The position numbers and the translations under genes were made by a program. This document shows, one piece after another, positions 27,213 to 40,673 of a DNA stretch of 64,000 bases. Source of the stretch: Amphritea atlantica (lineage in GTDB: Bacteria; Pseudomonadota; Gammaproteobacteria; Pseudomonadales; Balneatricaceae). A model generated the notes under the pieces. It was not told where the DNA came from and made no database searches. It saw only the letters and a list, made by a program, of their open reading frames with translations. The stretch covers positions 1,789,001 through 1,853,000 of the forward strand of contig CP073344.1 in the NCBI GenBank assembly GCA_024397875.1, written 5' to 3'. The stretch's first letter is position 1; the number at the start of each line of letters is the position of its first letter.

Positions 27213-29471
27213 ATGTTAAATAAAGAGCTTGAAGATACGCTGAGCGTTGCCTTTAAGAGTGCGCGTTCTAAGCGACATGAGTTTATGACAGTAGAGCACC
27301 TGCTATTGGCTCTGCTTGACAATTCCGAGGCCCGTGCAGTTTTGGATGCCTGCGCTGTGGATCTCGATAAGATGAGGAATTTACTGAGTACTTTTATAGA
27401 AGATACTACGCCTTTGCTGCCAGAGGATATTCCCGATGTAGAAACCCAGCCAACACTCGGATTTCAGCGTGTGTTGCAGCGGGCTGTGTTCCATGTGCAG
27501 TCTTCCGGTAAAGCTGAAGTCAACGGCGCCAACGTGCTGGTAGCAATCTTCAGTGAGCAGGAGAGCCAGGCAGTGTATGTTCTGAATCAACAGGGCATTG
27601 AGCGCATCGATGTGGTTAATTACATCTCTCACGGTATATCCCGGATTGAGGAAAATGACACTCGTCCTAGTGAAGAGGGGTTGCTGGAGGGTGAAAACTC
27701 AACCGATAAAGAGAAGAGCCCTCTGGCAAACTTCTCTGTCAATCTCAATGAGCAGGCACTGTCGGGTCGAATTGATCCTTTGGTTGGTCGGGATGACGAA
27801 GTTGAGCGAGTGGTGCAGATTCTCTCCCGTCGCCGCAAGAATAATCCTCTGCTGGTCGGTGAAGCAGGCGTTGGTAAGACGGCGATTGCTGAAGGCCTTG
27901 CCAAGCTTATTGTTGAGGCGCAGGTACCGGATGTTATCGCTAACAGCGTGGTGTATTCACTGGATCTGGGTGCGCTTCTGGCGGGCACCAAATACCGCGG
28001 GGATTTTGAAAAACGCCTGAAAGGCCTGCTGAATGAGATAAAAGACCAGGAGCATGCGATCCTGTTCATCGATGAGATTCATACCATAATCGGTGCTGGA
28101 GCGGCGTCCGGCGGGTCGATGGACGCATCTAATCTGCTCAAGCCGCTACTGAGCTCAGGGCAGTTGCGCTGTATCGGCTCTACCACTTTTCAGGAGTTCC
28201 GTGGGATCTTTGAGAAGGATAGGGCGCTGGCCCGGCGGTTCCAGAAAGTGGATGTCCTCGAGCCTTCGGTTGAGGATACTTACCGAATCCTGCAGGGCCT
28301 GAAAAGCCGCTTCGAAGTCCATCATGATGTTAAGTATACCGATGAGGCGCTCAGAGCCGCTTCAGAGATGGCTGACCGCTATATCAATGATAAGCATATG
28401 CCTGACAAGGCGATTGATGTCATCGATGAAGCAGGCGCCTATCAGCAGCTTATGCCGGCAGAAAAGCGCAAAACCGTTATCGATGTAGCCGAGGTCGAGA
28501 TTGTAGTTGCTAAGATCGCGCGGATTCCGGCTAAAAGTGTATCCGTGTCCGATAAAGAGCAGCTCAAAAAGCTGGATGGCAACCTTAAAATGGTGGTGCT
28601 GGGACAGGATCAGGCAATCGATACCCTCTCTGCTGCGATTAAGCTTTCCCGTGCAGGGCTTAATGAGCCTAATAAACCGGTTGGCTCATTCCTTTTCTCC
28701 GGTCCAACCGGGGTGGGTAAAACCGAGGTAACCACTCAGTTGGCACGGATTATGGGGATTGAGCTGATCCGTTTCGATATGTCCGAGTATATGGAGCGGC
28801 ATACAGTGTCCCGCCTGATCGGTGCGCCTCCCGGATATGTTGGTTATGATCAGGGCGGCCTGTTGACAGAGGCAGTCTCTAAATCGCCTCATGCTGTGCT
28901 GCTGCTGGATGAGATTGAGAAGGCTCATCCGGAAGTGTTTAACCTGCTGTTACAGGTGATGGATAACGGTACGCTGACCGATAATAACGGCCGCAAGGCT
29001 GACTTCCGTAATGTAATTCTGGTGATGACAACTAATGCCGGGATCGAGCAGATGACGCGCGCCTCAATTGGTTTCAGTCAGCAGGATCATACTACCGATG
29101 GAATGGAGGCGATTAAGAAGCTGTTCACGCCTGAGTTCCGTAACCGTCTGGATGGAATCATTCAGTTTAAGTCGCTGTCTCCACAGGTTATCACCGGCGT
29201 GGTTGATAAGTTCCTGACAGAGCTTCAGGCGCAACTGGATGATAAAAACGTCGTGCTTCATATTGATGACGCAGCACGTCAGTGGTTTGCGGATAAGGGA
29301 TATGATGCAACCATGGGGGCCCGGCCGATGAAGCGTCTGATTCAGGAAAAGCTGAAAAAACCGCTGGCTGAGATGATTCTCTTTGGTGAGCTGGCCGAGG
29401 ATGGCGGGGAAGTGGATATTACCGTTAATGCGGATAATGATATTGAAATACATGCAGAGGTGGCGGTTTAA
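27213..29471 (+). CDS. clpA: ATP-dependent Clp protease ATPase subunit ClpA
   Basis: AAA+ unfoldase that feeds ClpP. 752 residues from ATG 27213 (E. coli 758). N-terminal Clp repeat domain for ClpS binding (residues ~1-145), first AAA domain with Walker A GEAGVGKT near 214-221 and Walker B LFIDEIHT near 280, second AAA domain with Walker A GPTGVGKT near 494-501 and Walker B LLLDEIEKAHPE near 562. The C-terminal D2-small domain ends at the family position. The frame is open slightly further upstream within clpS, not used. clpP is not in the window. Confidence 0.96.
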   Translation: MLNKELEDTLSVAFKSARSKRHEFMTVEHLLLALLDNSEARAVLDACAVDLDKMRNLLSTFIEDTTPLLPEDIPDVETQPTLGFQRVLQRAVFHVQSSGKAEVNGANVLVAIFSEQESQAVYVLNQQGIERIDVVNYISHGISRIEENDTRPSEEGLLEGENSTDKEKSPLANFSVNLNEQALSGRIDPLVGRDDEVERVVQILSRRRKNNPLLVGEAGVGKTAIAEGLAKLIVEAQVPDVIANSVVYSLDLGALLAGTKYRGDFEKRLKGLLNEIKDQEHAILFIDEIHTIIGAGAASGGSMDASNLLKPLLSSGQLRCIGSTTFQEFRGIFEKDRALARRFQKVDVLEPSVEDTYRILQGLKSRFEVHHDVKYTDEALRAASEMADRYINDKHMPDKAIDVIDEAGAYQQLMPAEKRKTVIDVAEVEIVVAKIARIPAKSVSVSDKEQLKKLDGNLKMVVLGQDQAIDTLSAAIKLSRAGLNEPNKPVGSFLFSGPTGVGKTEVTTQLARIMGIELIRFDMSEYMERHTVSRLIGAPPGYVGYDQGGLLTEAVSKSPHAVLLLDEIEKAHPEVFNLLLQVMDNGTLTDNNGRKADFRNVILVMTTNAGIEQMTRASIGFSQQDHTTDGMEAIKKLFTPEFRNRLDGIIQFKSLSPQVITGVVDKFLTELQAQLDDKNVVLHIDDAARQWFADKGYDATMGARPMKRLIQEKLKKPLAEMILFGELAEDGGEVDITVNADNDIEIHAEVAV

Positions 29472-29495
29472 TACCGCCAGCCTTCTGTCAGATAT

Positions 29496-29524
29496 AAAAA
29501 AAACGGCCCTCAGGCCGTTTTTTT
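29496..29524. terminator. Bidirectional terminator between clpA and infA
   Basis: A symmetric stem of 12 bp (AAAAAAACGGCC pairing with GGCCGTTTTTTT) around a CTCA loop, with T-tracts on both strands. It serves the converging clpA and infA transcripts. A smaller GGCGGT/ACCGCC hairpin overlaps the clpA stop at 29462. Confidence 0.93.
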
Positions 29525-29525
29525 A

Positions 29526-29744
29526 TCAACGCGCGCGGTAGGTGATGCGACCTTTGGTCAGGTCGTAAGGCGTTAATTCAACCTTAACCTTATCACCGGT
29601 CAGAATGCGGATATAGTTTTTGCGCATTTTGCCAGAGATGTGAGCTGTAACAACGTGACCGTTTTCCAGTTCTACCCGGAACATTGTGTTAGGCAGTGTG
29701 TCGGTCACAACGCCTTCCATTTCAAAGCTGTCTTCTTTAGACAT
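29526..29744 (-). CDS. infA: Translation initiation factor IF-1
   Basis: A 72-residue OB-fold protein, same length as E. coli IF-1, binding the ribosomal A site during initiation. [35 protein letters not shown] and [22 protein letters not shown] core segments are conserved in order. As in many gammaproteobacteria it lies between clpA and the aminoacyl-protein transferase genes; 301 bases separate it from bpt, so it is probably transcribed from its own promoter. Confidence 0.97.
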   Translation of the reverse strand: MSKEDSFEMEGVVTDTLPNTMFRVELENGHVVTAHISGKMRKNYIRILTGDKVKVELTPYDLTKGRITYRAR

Positions 29745-30045
29745 TCATTACCTACCTGAGTTAATTAATCGCAATACTACATTTTGCAGCGCAGTATTTT
29801 GCCTTATTTTATTATCTATATCAAAGAGATTTGGCAAAAATAGCAAACAAATCTTGAACATATCTTTAATATAGCCGGATTGTATTGTGATTCCAGCCGG
29901 GCAGGCAGGCAGAGAACTGCGTGAAGCCCGCGCTGCGTGCGAAAAGATATTGCTCAGGCCGGATGCTTTTGCAGGTGATGTCTTTCTGTCTATCGCTGAA
30001 AAAGGAATCTGGCTATAAATGCTTCTGAAGCTATTGCATAAACCC
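29745..30045. other. Gene-free region between infA and bpt
   Basis: 301 bases upstream of infA without a supported gene. No tRNA is seen here, although some relatives place tRNA-Ser near infA. It must hold the infA promoter. Confidence 0.5.
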
Positions 30046-30756
30046 TTAGTCGACAACGATCCACTGTCCGTGTAGTAGCATTTCGAGAGGGTTGTAGGCG
30101 ATCTTATAGGACATTTTCTGGCACTCCCGTATCCAGTACCCCAGATACAGATACTCCAGTTCCAGGCGCTTAACCTCTTGCAGTTGCCAGAGTATTGCGT
30201 AACTGCCGAGGCTACGACGCTGTTCTTCAGGATCAAAAAAGGTGTAGATTGCAGACAGCCCCTGGGTCAGGTAATCCGTTACCGCCAATGACAGCAGTCT
30301 GCCACTCTGATCTCTGAACTCATAGAAGCAGCCTTTCTGCCCACCTTCAATCAGAAACGCACTGAACTGTTCAGGTGTTGGTGGATACATATCGCCATCG
30401 TGGTGACGGGTGTTGATGTATTTCTCATACAGCGCGTAATACTCGTCGGTAAACTGCGGAGGAACGGTCGCAACCTTCAGGTCTTTGTTTTTATTCAGGA
30501 TTCGTTTCTGGCTTTTACTGGGCCTGAATTCCCGTCCATTCACCCGGACAGAGATACATGCCTGACAGTTACTGCAGTAGGGGCGATATATATGTTTACC
30601 GCTACGACGAAACCCAAGATCTGAAAGCTGGCTGTATGCGTCAGAAGAGATAACCTCCTGAGGGTCAACAAACAGCGTTTTAGCTTCAAATCCTTCAAGG
30701 TAACTGCATTCGTGTTCCGGTGTTGCATAAAAATGCAGGGTCTTCAGGTTGGTCAC
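30046..30756 (-). CDS. bpt: Aspartate/glutamate leucyltransferase (Bpt/Ate)
   Basis: Adds Leu to proteins with N-terminal Asp or Glu, making them ClpS substrates; the bacterial member of the arginyltransferase family. 236 residues. N-terminal CSYL with the conserved cysteine near residue 16, [15 protein letters not shown] with the zinc/Cys cluster near 58-72, KNKDLKV, and [14 protein letters not shown] near 111-124. It starts at GTG overlapping the aat stop (GTGA), so aat and bpt are translationally coupled. Together with aat, clpS and clpA it completes the N-degron pathway. Confidence 0.95.
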   Translation of the reverse strand: MTNLKTLHFYATPEHECSYLEGFEAKTLFVDPQEVISSDAYSQLSDLGFRRSGKHIYRPYCSNCQACISVRVNGREFRPSKSQKRILNKNKDLKVATVPPQFTDEYYALYEKYINTRHHDGDMYPPTPEQFSAFLIEGGQKGCFYEFRDQSGRLLSLAVTDYLTQGLSAIYTFFDPEEQRRSLGSYAILWQLQEVKRLELEYLYLGYWIRECQKMSYKIAYNPLEMLLHGQWIVVD

Positions 30757-31466
30757 TCGGTTCTTACCACGTATTCTTTATCAATATCAAAATGCCAGCG
30801 ATGACTTAATTCTGCTTCCAGATTCTGATCAAGATACCGCTTGAACTCATCTCGCGGAATGGAGCTTGCTCCTAAGCTGACCAGGTGATCATTTTCAATC
30901 TGGCAGTCAATTAAAGCATAGCCCCATTTTTCCAGTTGTCTGGCAAAAAAAACGAATGCTATTTTGGATGCGTTGGTGGTTCGACTGAACATCGATTCAC
31001 CAAAAAATAACCGCCCCATTGCTATGCCATAGAGGCCTCCGGTGAGCTCACCGTTTTGCCAGAGCTCAACTGAATGCGCGTAACCCCGGCGATGTAGCTC
31101 GGTATAGGCTGTTTGCATTGGGGCACTGATCCAGGTTTCGTCACTGTAGCTTCTTGGTGCGGCACACGCCTGTATAACCCGACTGAAAGCGTTATCAAAG
31201 GTGATCTCAAATTCCGTGTTGCGAATCGACTTACGCAGGCTTCTGGAGATATGTATCTGCTCAGGGGGCAGGGCGCAGCGTGGGTCCGGTGACCACCAGA
31301 GAATAGGCTCTCCCTGACTGTACCAGGGGAATATACCCTGCCGGTAGGCAGCAATAAGACGTTCCGGGCTCAGATCTCCTCCGGCAGCCAGCAAGCCATT
31401 AGGGTCATCCAGCGCCCGGGTGATCGGCGGGAATTGATTGCTTTTAGGATCGAGCCACAGAATCAT
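30753..31466 (-). CDS. aat: Leucyl/phenylalanyl-tRNA--protein transferase
   Basis: Transfers Leu or Phe from tRNA to N-terminal Arg/Lys of proteins, creating primary N-degrons for ClpS. 237 residues (E. coli 234). Characteristic segments: [38 protein letters not shown] near 12-49, [14 protein letters not shown] near 57-70, and [21 protein letters not shown] near 140-160. Between trxB (11 bases) and bpt (4-base overlap), giving trxB-aat-bpt on the minus strand. Confidence 0.95.
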   Translation of the reverse strand: MILWLDPKSNQFPPITRALDDPNGLLAAGGDLSPERLIAAYRQGIFPWYSQGEPILWWSPDPRCALPPEQIHISRSLRKSIRNTEFEITFDNAFSRVIQACAAPRSYSDETWISAPMQTAYTELHRRGYAHSVELWQNGELTGGLYGIAMGRLFFGESMFSRTTNASKIAFVFFARQLEKWGYALIDCQIENDHLVSLGASSIPRDEFKRYLDQNLEAELSHRWHFDIDKEYVVRTE

Positions 31467-31477
31467 CTTATTGTCGC

Positions 31478-32449
<972 letters not shown>

Positions 32450-32723
32450 TCACACATTGTATTGAAGCCTATTATGCCCGTTTCACCGGGCGGACAAAAC
32501 AGGGATTAATGCTGAATTTTTTATTCTGCAGCAGGTCTGACATTCTTTATAACCGCTTTTAACATTCAGGCCCCTGAGTATCGGCTGTTATTGTTCAGTT
32601 TATGCTCAGTCCGGAGCGGTATGCTGAATAAAGAGTGTAAAAGTCGGTATTGTGTCTGGGGAGCCGGGGCTAAATATGTTATTTTTTAGCTCCTTTTTAT
32701 GGATAGTTGTAAGGATATTTTTC

Positions 32724-35435
32724 TTGTCTCATAGCAGTCAAACAAATAGTCATGAAGCCAGTGTCGAAACAGGTGCTAACGAAACCAGAATTACCACGTT
32801 TTCGGAACTGCTCGCACGGGTAGTCAAAGAGGGTGGGCTGATTATTGTTATCGGCTTTGCTGTGTTTTTGCAGTTGGCGCTGTTTGGCTATGACAGTAGG
32901 GATCCTGGCTGGTCCCATCTGGGCTATCAGCCGGAAGCTCGTAATTTTACCGGTTATGTCGGCGCCTGGCTGGCAGATCTGGGGTTGTCAGTGTTCGGGC
33001 TGGCTGCATGGCTTATTCCGCTAATGCTGTTTGTCCCGGCAGTGCGTTTTATGGTGCGGCGACAGGTATCGCTGCTGGATGGTATTCCTTTCATGATGTT
33101 GCGCTTTACCGGCGCGATACTGGTGCTGCTGTGTCTGGCGACTCTGGCTGCGACCCATCTGTCGAATGCTGCAGCTCAGTTGCCCTTCAGTATGGGTGGT
33201 TTGGTTGGTCAGGCGGTATCTGATCTTGCGGTATCGTTATTCAGCCTTATTGGCAGCTCCGTGGTTATCTGGACGGTGCTGCTGTTCGGATTCACCTTAA
33301 TGCTGGAGCTTTCCTGGTCGCACATGCTTGAACGCCTGGGTAGAGGTTTTTTTGAGCTGGGCGCTAAATTTAAACCTGCTGCTCGTGAAAAGCCCGAGAA
33401 AGCAGAAGCCAATCCTTATGCTGCAGAAGATGAGGAGAAGCGTAACCTGCTCAGAGTTGCCGCGCGGCAGGGGCACAAAACAGTGACCTCTCGCACAGAA
33501 CCGGTGATTGGGGTTAATGCGCATGAACATAATGATCAGCACACCCGGAACACATTAAGCAAAGAGCCTCTCCGACGTGAAGCGGCTCGTAAAGACCCCG
33601 TGTTTGAGCAGCCGCCGGTGCAACCCTCTTCAGAAGAATTTGCGGGCGACAATCTGTATGCGGATGCGCCGCTTATCTCTGAACTGGCAGTGGATGCTAA
33701 GCGTAATAGTTACGCCACGTCTGATGATGCAGCTGAAGTCGAAGATATTCCCCTGGTGACCCGCTATGCAGAACCCCAAAGTGGCCAGGCCTATGTGCCT
33801 GACACCGATCAGGCTTTTGCCGGCGTTGATCGTAAAGGGGTGAAGGTGGTGCCGCTTTCTGAAGCCCATACGCCCATGAAAGACAGTGAATTGGGGCTTG
33901 ATCATCTGCCTCAGGCAACCCGCCGGCGTGAACCGCGCAGAAAAATTCCTTCACTGGATCTGCTGGATGCCCCTGAACTTAAGCAGGGACATTGCTACAG
34001 CGATGATCAGTTGGAAGAGATGTCACGTTTGCTGGAAAGCAAGCTGAAAGATTTCGGTATTGTGGCAGAGGTTGTGGAAGTGAACCCCGGTCCGGTTATC
34101 ACCCGGTTTGAGCTGCAGCCCGCTCCGGGAGTAAAAGCCAGCCGGATCACCAACCTGGCCAGAGACCTGGCGCGTTCTATGGCGGTGATGAGCGTTCGGG
34201 TCGTCGAGGTTATTGCCGGTAAGTCCGTTATCGGTATTGAGATACCTAATGAAGAACGACAGATGGTACGCCTGAGTGAGGTGCTCAACTCAAAACCCTA
34301 TAAGGAAGCGTCTTCCAAGCTGACGCTGGGACTGGGTAATGATATCGCCGGGAATCCGGTGGTTGCCAATCTGGCGAAGATGCCCCATCTGCTGGTTGCG
34401 GGTACTACCGGTTCGGGTAAATCGGTGGGGGTCAACGCGATGCTACTGAGCCTGCTGTTTAAGGCAACCCCGGATGAAGTGCGACTGATGCTGGTTGACC
34501 CGAAAATGCTCGAACTGTCGGTTTATGAGGGCATTCCTCATCTGTTGGCACCGGTTATCACCGATATGAAGGAAGCCGCTGGAGGCTTGCGCTGGTGTGT
34601 TGCGGAGATGGAAAGGCGCTATAAGCTGATGTCGAAAATGGGCGTCAGGAATATAGCGGGATATAACGATAAGGTTACCGAAGCGCGCGATAAGGGTGCC
34701 CCGTTGCTGGATCCGCTGTGGAATCCGGAGGAGCAGGGACTGCCGTCTGATGCACCTGCGCCCTATCTCGAGACACTGCCCTATATCGTTGTCTGTATCG
34801 ATGAATTCGCCGATATGATCATGGTGGTGGGTAAAAAGGTGGAAGAGCTGATTGCACGGATTGCACAGAAAGCCCGTGCGGCTGGTATTCACCTGATACT
34901 GGCCACACAGCGCCCTTCAGTCGACGTTATTACCGGCCTGATCAAAGCTAATATTCCTACCCGGATCGGCTTTCAGGTGTCTTCTAAGATTGATTCACGC
35001 ACCGTTCTTGACCAGAGTGGTGCAGAACATCTGCTGGGTAACGGCGATATGCTCTACCTGCCGGCCGGCAGCAGTCTGCCAAACCGGGTTCATGGAGCCT
35101 TTGTTGGCGATGACGAAGTGCATCGCGTTGTCGAATCCTGGAAGAAGATCGGCGCGCCTGATTACCTGATTACCGATCTGTCAGAGGTCGTTGAAGGGGG
35201 CGGTGGTGCTTTTTCCGGGGATATGGATGAGGAGCAGGATGCTTTGTATGACGAGGCTGTGGCGTTTGTCACCGAGACCCGTAAGGCCTCTATTTCCTCG
35301 GTACAGCGTAAGCTTAAGATAGGTTATAACCGGGCTGCCCGGATGATCGAAACCATGGAAGCCGCAGGGGTTGTTTCTTCGGCCAGTCATAACGGTGCCC
35401 GTGAAGTACTGGCTCCGCCACCGCCTAAGGATTGA
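32724..35435 (+). CDS. ftsK: DNA translocase FtsK
   Basis: Septal DNA pump that couples chromosome dimer resolution to cell division. About 903 residues from a TTG start at 32724 with AAGGAT seven bases upstream. The frame is also open from ATG 32676 and GTG 32652, giving slightly longer N termini; the choice is uncertain. N-terminal membrane domain with four or five hydrophobic segments (about residues 20-225), a polar linker of about 200 residues, and the motor domain with Walker A GTTGSGKS and a [16 protein letters not shown]alker B region. The gamma domain that reads KOPS is present at the C terminus ([12 protein letters not shown]). First gene of an ftsK-lolA-rarA-crcB-serS run. Confidence 0.94.
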   Translation: MSHSSQTNSHEASVETGANETRITTFSELLARVVKEGGLIIVIGFAVFLQLALFGYDSRDPGWSHLGYQPEARNFTGYVGAWLADLGLSVFGLAAWLIPLMLFVPAVRFMVRRQVSLLDGIPFMMLRFTGAILVLLCLATLAATHLSNAAAQLPFSMGGLVGQAVSDLAVSLFSLIGSSVVIWTVLLFGFTLMLELSWSHMLERLGRGFFELGAKFKPAAREKPEKAEANPYAAEDEEKRNLLRVAARQGHKTVTSRTEPVIGVNAHEHNDQHTRNTLSKEPLRREAARKDPVFEQPPVQPSSEEFAGDNLYADAPLISELAVDAKRNSYATSDDAAEVEDIPLVTRYAEPQSGQAYVPDTDQAFAGVDRKGVKVVPLSEAHTPMKDSELGLDHLPQATRRREPRRKIPSLDLLDAPELKQGHCYSDDQLEEMSRLLESKLKDFGIVAEVVEVNPGPVITRFELQPAPGVKASRITNLARDLARSMAVMSVRVVEVIAGKSVIGIEIPNEERQMVRLSEVLNSKPYKEASSKLTLGLGNDIAGNPVVANLAKMPHLLVAGTTGSGKSVGVNAMLLSLLFKATPDEVRLMLVDPKMLELSVYEGIPHLLAPVITDMKEAAGGLRWCVAEMERRYKLMSKMGVRNIAGYNDKVTEARDKGAPLLDPLWNPEEQGLPSDAPAPYLETLPYIVVCIDEFADMIMVVGKKVEELIARIAQKARAAGIHLILATQRPSVDVITGLIKANIPTRIGFQVSSKIDSRTVLDQSGAEHLLGNGDMLYLPAGSSLPNRVHGAFVGDDEVHRVVESWKKIGAPDYLITDLSEVVEGGGGAFSGDMDEEQDALYDEAVAFVTETRKASISSVQRKLKIGYNRAARMIETMEAAGVVSSASHNGAREVLAPPPPKD

Positions 35436-35437
35436 TA

Positions 35438-36094
35438 ATGATGTTTAAGAAGATAGCTGTTGTTGCGCTGCTGGGGTGTTCACTGAGCTTCTCGGCCGTC
35501 GCGGATATTCAGGAAAATGCCGGTAGCCGGCTCAACACGCTGCTGGCGAAGTTTGACAGCTTCAGTGCCGATTTTGATCAGGTTTCCGGCAGCGAAGATA
35601 GCCGCCGGATGGAGAATTCCCGGGGTAACCTGTTGCTGGCCAAGCCCAATAAGTTCAGATGGATTGCTAAAGAGCCATTTGCACAAAAACTGATCAGCGA
35701 TGGTGATACGCTGTGGATCTATGACCCGGATCTCGAGCAGGCAACCCGTCGTAAAGTAGCCGAAAGTGATTCAGGGGTGCCGGCGCTTATTCTGAACGGC
35801 CAGATAGATGAACTGAAGGCACAATACAGAATTCGATTACTTCAGGAAAAAGACAGTAATCAACTGTTTGAGCTTCTGCCAATCCATGATGCCGATGTTT
35901 TCACCCGTATTCGTTTGTTGTTTACTGACGGCCTGATCAAAGAGTTGCAAATGGAAGATTCTCTTGGTCAGAAAACCTCAATATTATTTAATAATCAAAA
36001 GCTTAATCCAGACTATTCAGAGGATTCTTTTATGTTTGTTCCGCCTGAAGGTACTGATGTTATTGTTGAGAGCATAGCGGAGCCCGTTAACTGA
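35438..36094 (+). CDS. lolA: Outer-membrane lipoprotein carrier protein LolA
   Basis: Periplasmic chaperone that ferries lipoproteins from LolCDE to LolB. 218 residues with an N-terminal signal peptide cleaved after SAVA (about residue 22). Mature part has the convex beta-sheet pattern with [46 protein letters not shown] near 70-105, and the C-terminal [10 protein letters not shown] hook. It lies 2 bases past the ftsK stop and overlaps the rarA ATG by one base, so it is tightly coupled on both sides. TAAGGA precedes the ATG. Confidence 0.94.
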   Translation: MMFKKIAVVALLGCSLSFSAVADIQENAGSRLNTLLAKFDSFSADFDQVSGSEDSRRMENSRGNLLLAKPNKFRWIAKEPFAQKLISDGDTLWIYDPDLEQATRRKVAESDSGVPALILNGQIDELKAQYRIRLLQEKDSNQLFELLPIHDADVFTRIRLLFTDGLIKELQMEDSLGQKTSILFNNQKLNPDYSEDSFMFVPPEGTDVIVESIAEPVN

Positions 36095-37440
36095 TGGCGG
36101 ACCTTTTTGACGCGCTTCAGCAGCCAGGATATGAACCCCTGGCCGCCAGAATGCGGCCCCGGTCTCTGGATGAATACTGCGGGCAGAAACACCTGTTGGG
36201 GCAGGGTAAGCCGCTGCGTAAAGCCCTTGAACAGGGCTCTGTTCACTCGATGATTCTCTGGGGGCCTCCTGGAGTTGGTAAAACAACCCTGGCGCGGTTG
36301 CTGGCGCATCAGGTCGATGCGCATTTTATTATTCTTTCTGCGGTGCTGTCCGGGGTGAAAGATATACGTGCGTCGGTGGATCAGGCGCTGCAGGTAAAGG
36401 CGCAGTCCGGACGCAAGACCATTCTGTTTGTCGATGAGGTACACCGCTTTAACAAATCTCAGCAGGATGCATTTCTGCCATACATCGAGGATGGCACCTT
36501 TCTGTTTGTCGGCGCCACCACGGAAAATCCGTCCTTCGAGCTGAATAATGCGTTGCTATCCCGGGCCCGTGTCTATCTGTTACGCAGCCTGGAATTGAGC
36601 GATATCGAATCCCTCCTGCAACGGGCACTACATGATCCTGAACGAGGCATTCCTCAGCAGCCACTGGTATTTGCCGAGGATGCACTGGAACAGCTGGCCG
36701 CCGCTGCCGATGGTGATGGCCGGCGGGGACTAAACCTGCTCGAGATCGCCGCCGATCTGGCTGATTTCGATGGCAGCGAATACACCATCGGGCCACAGAT
36801 TATTGAGGAGGTGCTTAAGTCCAGCGCCCGCCGTTATGATAAGCAGGGTGATCTGTTCTACGATATGATCTCAGCATTTCACAAGTCCGTACGTGGCTCA
36901 TCACCCGATGGTGCGTTGTACTGGTATTGTCGCATGCTGGATGGTGGCTGTGATCCGCTCTATATCGCCCGGCGCCTGGTCGCCATTGCGTCAGAAGATA
37001 TCGGTAACGCGGATCCCCGGGCGATGCAGGTAGCGCTATCAGCCTGGGATGCGTTTGAACGGGTAGGTCCGGCGGAAGGCGAACGGGCGATCGCACAGGC
37101 AGCTATCTATTGTGCCAGTGCACCGAAAAGCAATGCGGTTTACCGGGCATTTAATCAGGCCATGGCGGATGTGCGCAGTGAAGCGGGCTATGATGTTCCT
37201 GACCACCTGCGCAATGCACCGACCAGCCTGATGAAGGACCTTGGATACGGGGCTGAATATCGTTATGCTCATGATGAGCCCGACGCCTATGCCGCCGGTG
37301 AGTGTTATCTGCCGCAGGAGATAGCGGATCGGCAGTATTATCAACCGGAGCCCCGCGGGCTGGAAATTCGTATCGGCGATAAACTTGAACGCCTTAAAGA
37401 GCTGGATCGATCCAGTGATAAGCAACGATACAAGGAATAG
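36094..37440 (+). CDS. rarA: Replication-associated recombination protein A
   Basis: AAA+ ATPase of the MgsA/RarA/WRNIP1 clamp-loader-like family, acting at stalled forks. 448 residues. Walker [10 protein letters not shown] near 53-61, Walker [15 protein letters not shown] near 108-121, sensor region [12 protein letters not shown] near 136-147, and the C-terminal tetramerisation region with [15 protein letters not shown] near 265-280. Starts by ATG overlapping the lolA stop (TGATG) and ends 3 bases before crcB, as in many gammaproteobacteria. Confidence 0.95.
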   Translation: MADLFDALQQPGYEPLAARMRPRSLDEYCGQKHLLGQGKPLRKALEQGSVHSMILWGPPGVGKTTLARLLAHQVDAHFIILSAVLSGVKDIRASVDQALQVKAQSGRKTILFVDEVHRFNKSQQDAFLPYIEDGTFLFVGATTENPSFELNNALLSRARVYLLRSLELSDIESLLQRALHDPERGIPQQPLVFAEDALEQLAAAADGDGRRGLNLLEIAADLADFDGSEYTIGPQIIEEVLKSSARRYDKQGDLFYDMISAFHKSVRGSSPDGALYWYCRMLDGGCDPLYIARRLVAIASEDIGNADPRAMQVALSAWDAFERVGPAEGERAIAQAAIYCASAPKSNAVYRAFNQAMADVRSEAGYDVPDHLRNAPTSLMKDLGYGAEYRYAHDEPDAYAAGECYLPQEIADRQYYQPEPRGLEIRIGDKLERLKELDRSSDKQRYKE

Positions 37441-37443
37441 TCC

Positions 37444-39112
<1,669 letters not shown>

Positions 39113-39159
39113 GTTAAAGCCTATTCGTTGCGGATTTTAAATTCAGCAACCGAAAACTG

Positions 39160-39185
39160 AAAAAGCGCCACTGGGCGCTTTTTTT
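39160..39185 (+). terminator. Terminator of serS
   Basis: A 10-bp stem AAAAAGCGCC/GGCGCTTTTT around ACTG, followed by a further T-tract, 47 bases after the serS stop. Closes the ftsK-lolA-rarA-crcB-serS unit. Confidence 0.93.
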
Positions 39186-39345
39186 GTAACGGCTTTCATT
39201 CATGTTGAGGCTGAGCTCTGCTGTCGTTCGGTGGCCACGATAAAGAATGTTCTGTAAAACCGCTTTAGAAGCCGCAGGCTGAAAGGTACAATTCAGAGCT
39301 ATTTTGTGAACCGGTGATGTACTGTATATCGCTTTCGGAGAAATA

Positions 39346-40569
39346 ATGAAAAACAGGTATGATCTGTTAATTGTCGGCGGTGGTATGGTGGGTGCAACTA
39401 TCGCCGCAGCGCTGGGTGATACTGACCTCAGAATTGCAGTGGTAGAGCAGCAATACCCGCCATCATTTCAGGCTGAGTCGGAACACGATTTGCGGGTCTC
39501 AGCGTTGAGTATTGCGTCGGAACAGATTTTCAGAACCCTCGGTGTCTGGGATGGAATTATCTCCCGCAGAGCCTGTCCTTACCGACGGATGAAGGTATGG
39601 GAAAGTGATGAAAATCGTGCCGCGACAGAGTTTGTCAGTGATGATATTGGCGCTGATCACCTTGGTTATATTGTCGAAAACAGAATAATCCAACTGGCAT
39701 TGCTAGAGCGCCTGAGTCTGTTTGACAATATCGATCTGATCTGTCCCGCTGAAACTGTTGATATTGATTACTCTCCGGGCAGTAGTTTGCTGCGGCTGGC
39801 GGATGGCCGTGAGCTGATTGGCAAGCTGATGATTGCCGCCGATGGTGGTGGTTCCCGAGTCAGAATGGCCGCCGGAATCGGCGTACATAGCTGGGACTAC
39901 GATCAGCATGCACTGGTCGCTTCAGTCATAACAGAGCTGCCGCAGCAGGACATTACCTGGCAACAGTTTACGCCTGATGGTCCTCATGCCTTTCTGCCGC
40001 TTACGGGTCACCGGGGATCGCTGGTATGGTATAACCGCCCCTCACAGGTCAGGCGGCTGCTTAGTCTGGACAACTCGACGTTTATTGATGAGCTGACCAG
40101 GGTCTTTCCCGAGCGCTTGGGGCGCATCGAGACGGTAATTGAGCGAGGCGCCTTTCCGCTACGCCGTCAGCATGCCCAGCAGTACGTAAAAGAGGGGGTT
40201 GCCCTGGCGGGTGATGCTGCTCACATGATAAATCCGCTGGCGGGTCAGGGAGTCAATATCGGCCTGCTGGATGCGGCGACTCTGGCAGAGGTTATTCTCA
40301 GAGGCTACCGCGAAGGGGTCGAGATCAGTGATCTGTCGTTGTTACAGCAATATGAACAGCAGAGACGTAATCATAATCTGATGATGATGCAGCTGATGGA
40401 TGGTTTCTACCGGGTTTTCTCAAATGACTTTTTGCCATTAAGGCTATTGCGTAATTTCGGGTTAGGTGCCGCTGAAAGAATCACGCCAGCGAAACACAAA
40501 GTGATGCGGTTTGCGATGGGACTGGAAGGCACATTACCGGCGCTTGCCAGGGGCGAACGACTGACATAG
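39346..40569 (+). CDS. ubiF: Ubiquinone hydroxylase UbiF (FAD monooxygenase)
   Basis: FAD-dependent hydroxylase of ubiquinone synthesis, 407 residues. N-terminal GGGMVGA dinucleotide fold, a DLRVSALS loop near 46-53, and GDAAHMINPLAGQGVNIGLLDA near 285-306 that closes the FAD site. Side-by-side reading with E. coli UbiF shows close agreement through WQQFTPDGPHAFLPL, SLVWY, AFPLRRQHAQQYV and LRNFGLGAAER, so the C6 hydroxylase acting on the 3-methyl-6-methoxy-benzoquinol is more likely than UbiH or UbiI. Stand-alone gene with its own terminator shared with phasin. Coq7-type hydroxylase is an alternative in other lineages. Confidence 0.88.
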   Translation: MKNRYDLLIVGGGMVGATIAAALGDTDLRIAVVEQQYPPSFQAESEHDLRVSALSIASEQIFRTLGVWDGIISRRACPYRRMKVWESDENRAATEFVSDDIGADHLGYIVENRIIQLALLERLSLFDNIDLICPAETVDIDYSPGSSLLRLADGRELIGKLMIAADGGGSRVRMAAGIGVHSWDYDQHALVASVITELPQQDITWQQFTPDGPHAFLPLTGHRGSLVWYNRPSQVRRLLSLDNSTFIDELTRVFPERLGRIETVIERGAFPLRRQHAQQYVKEGVALAGDAAHMINPLAGQGVNIGLLDAATLAEVILRGYREGVEISDLSLLQQYEQQRRNHNLMMMQLMDGFYRVFSNDFLPLRLLRNFGLGAAERITPAKHKVMRFAMGLEGTLPALARGERLT

Positions 40570-40625
40570 CCCGTTTAACGCTGAGAGTTGTTCAGTACCG
40601 CTGAATTGACTTAAACGACTAGAAA

Positions 40626-40656
40626 TAAAAACGGAACCCTAGGGTTCCGTTTTTTT
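40626..40656. terminator. Bidirectional terminator between ubiF and phasin
   Basis: A palindromic stem AAAAACGGAACC/GGTTCCGTTTTT around CTAG with T-tracts on both strands, about 57 bases past ubiF and 17 bases past the phasin stop. Confidence 0.93.
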
Positions 40657-40673
40657 AATCTATGGGTTAAAGC

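Noticed and set aside
29745..30045. tRNA gene near infA, as in some relatives
   Set aside because: No cloverleaf with a TTCGA-type T loop was found on either strand.
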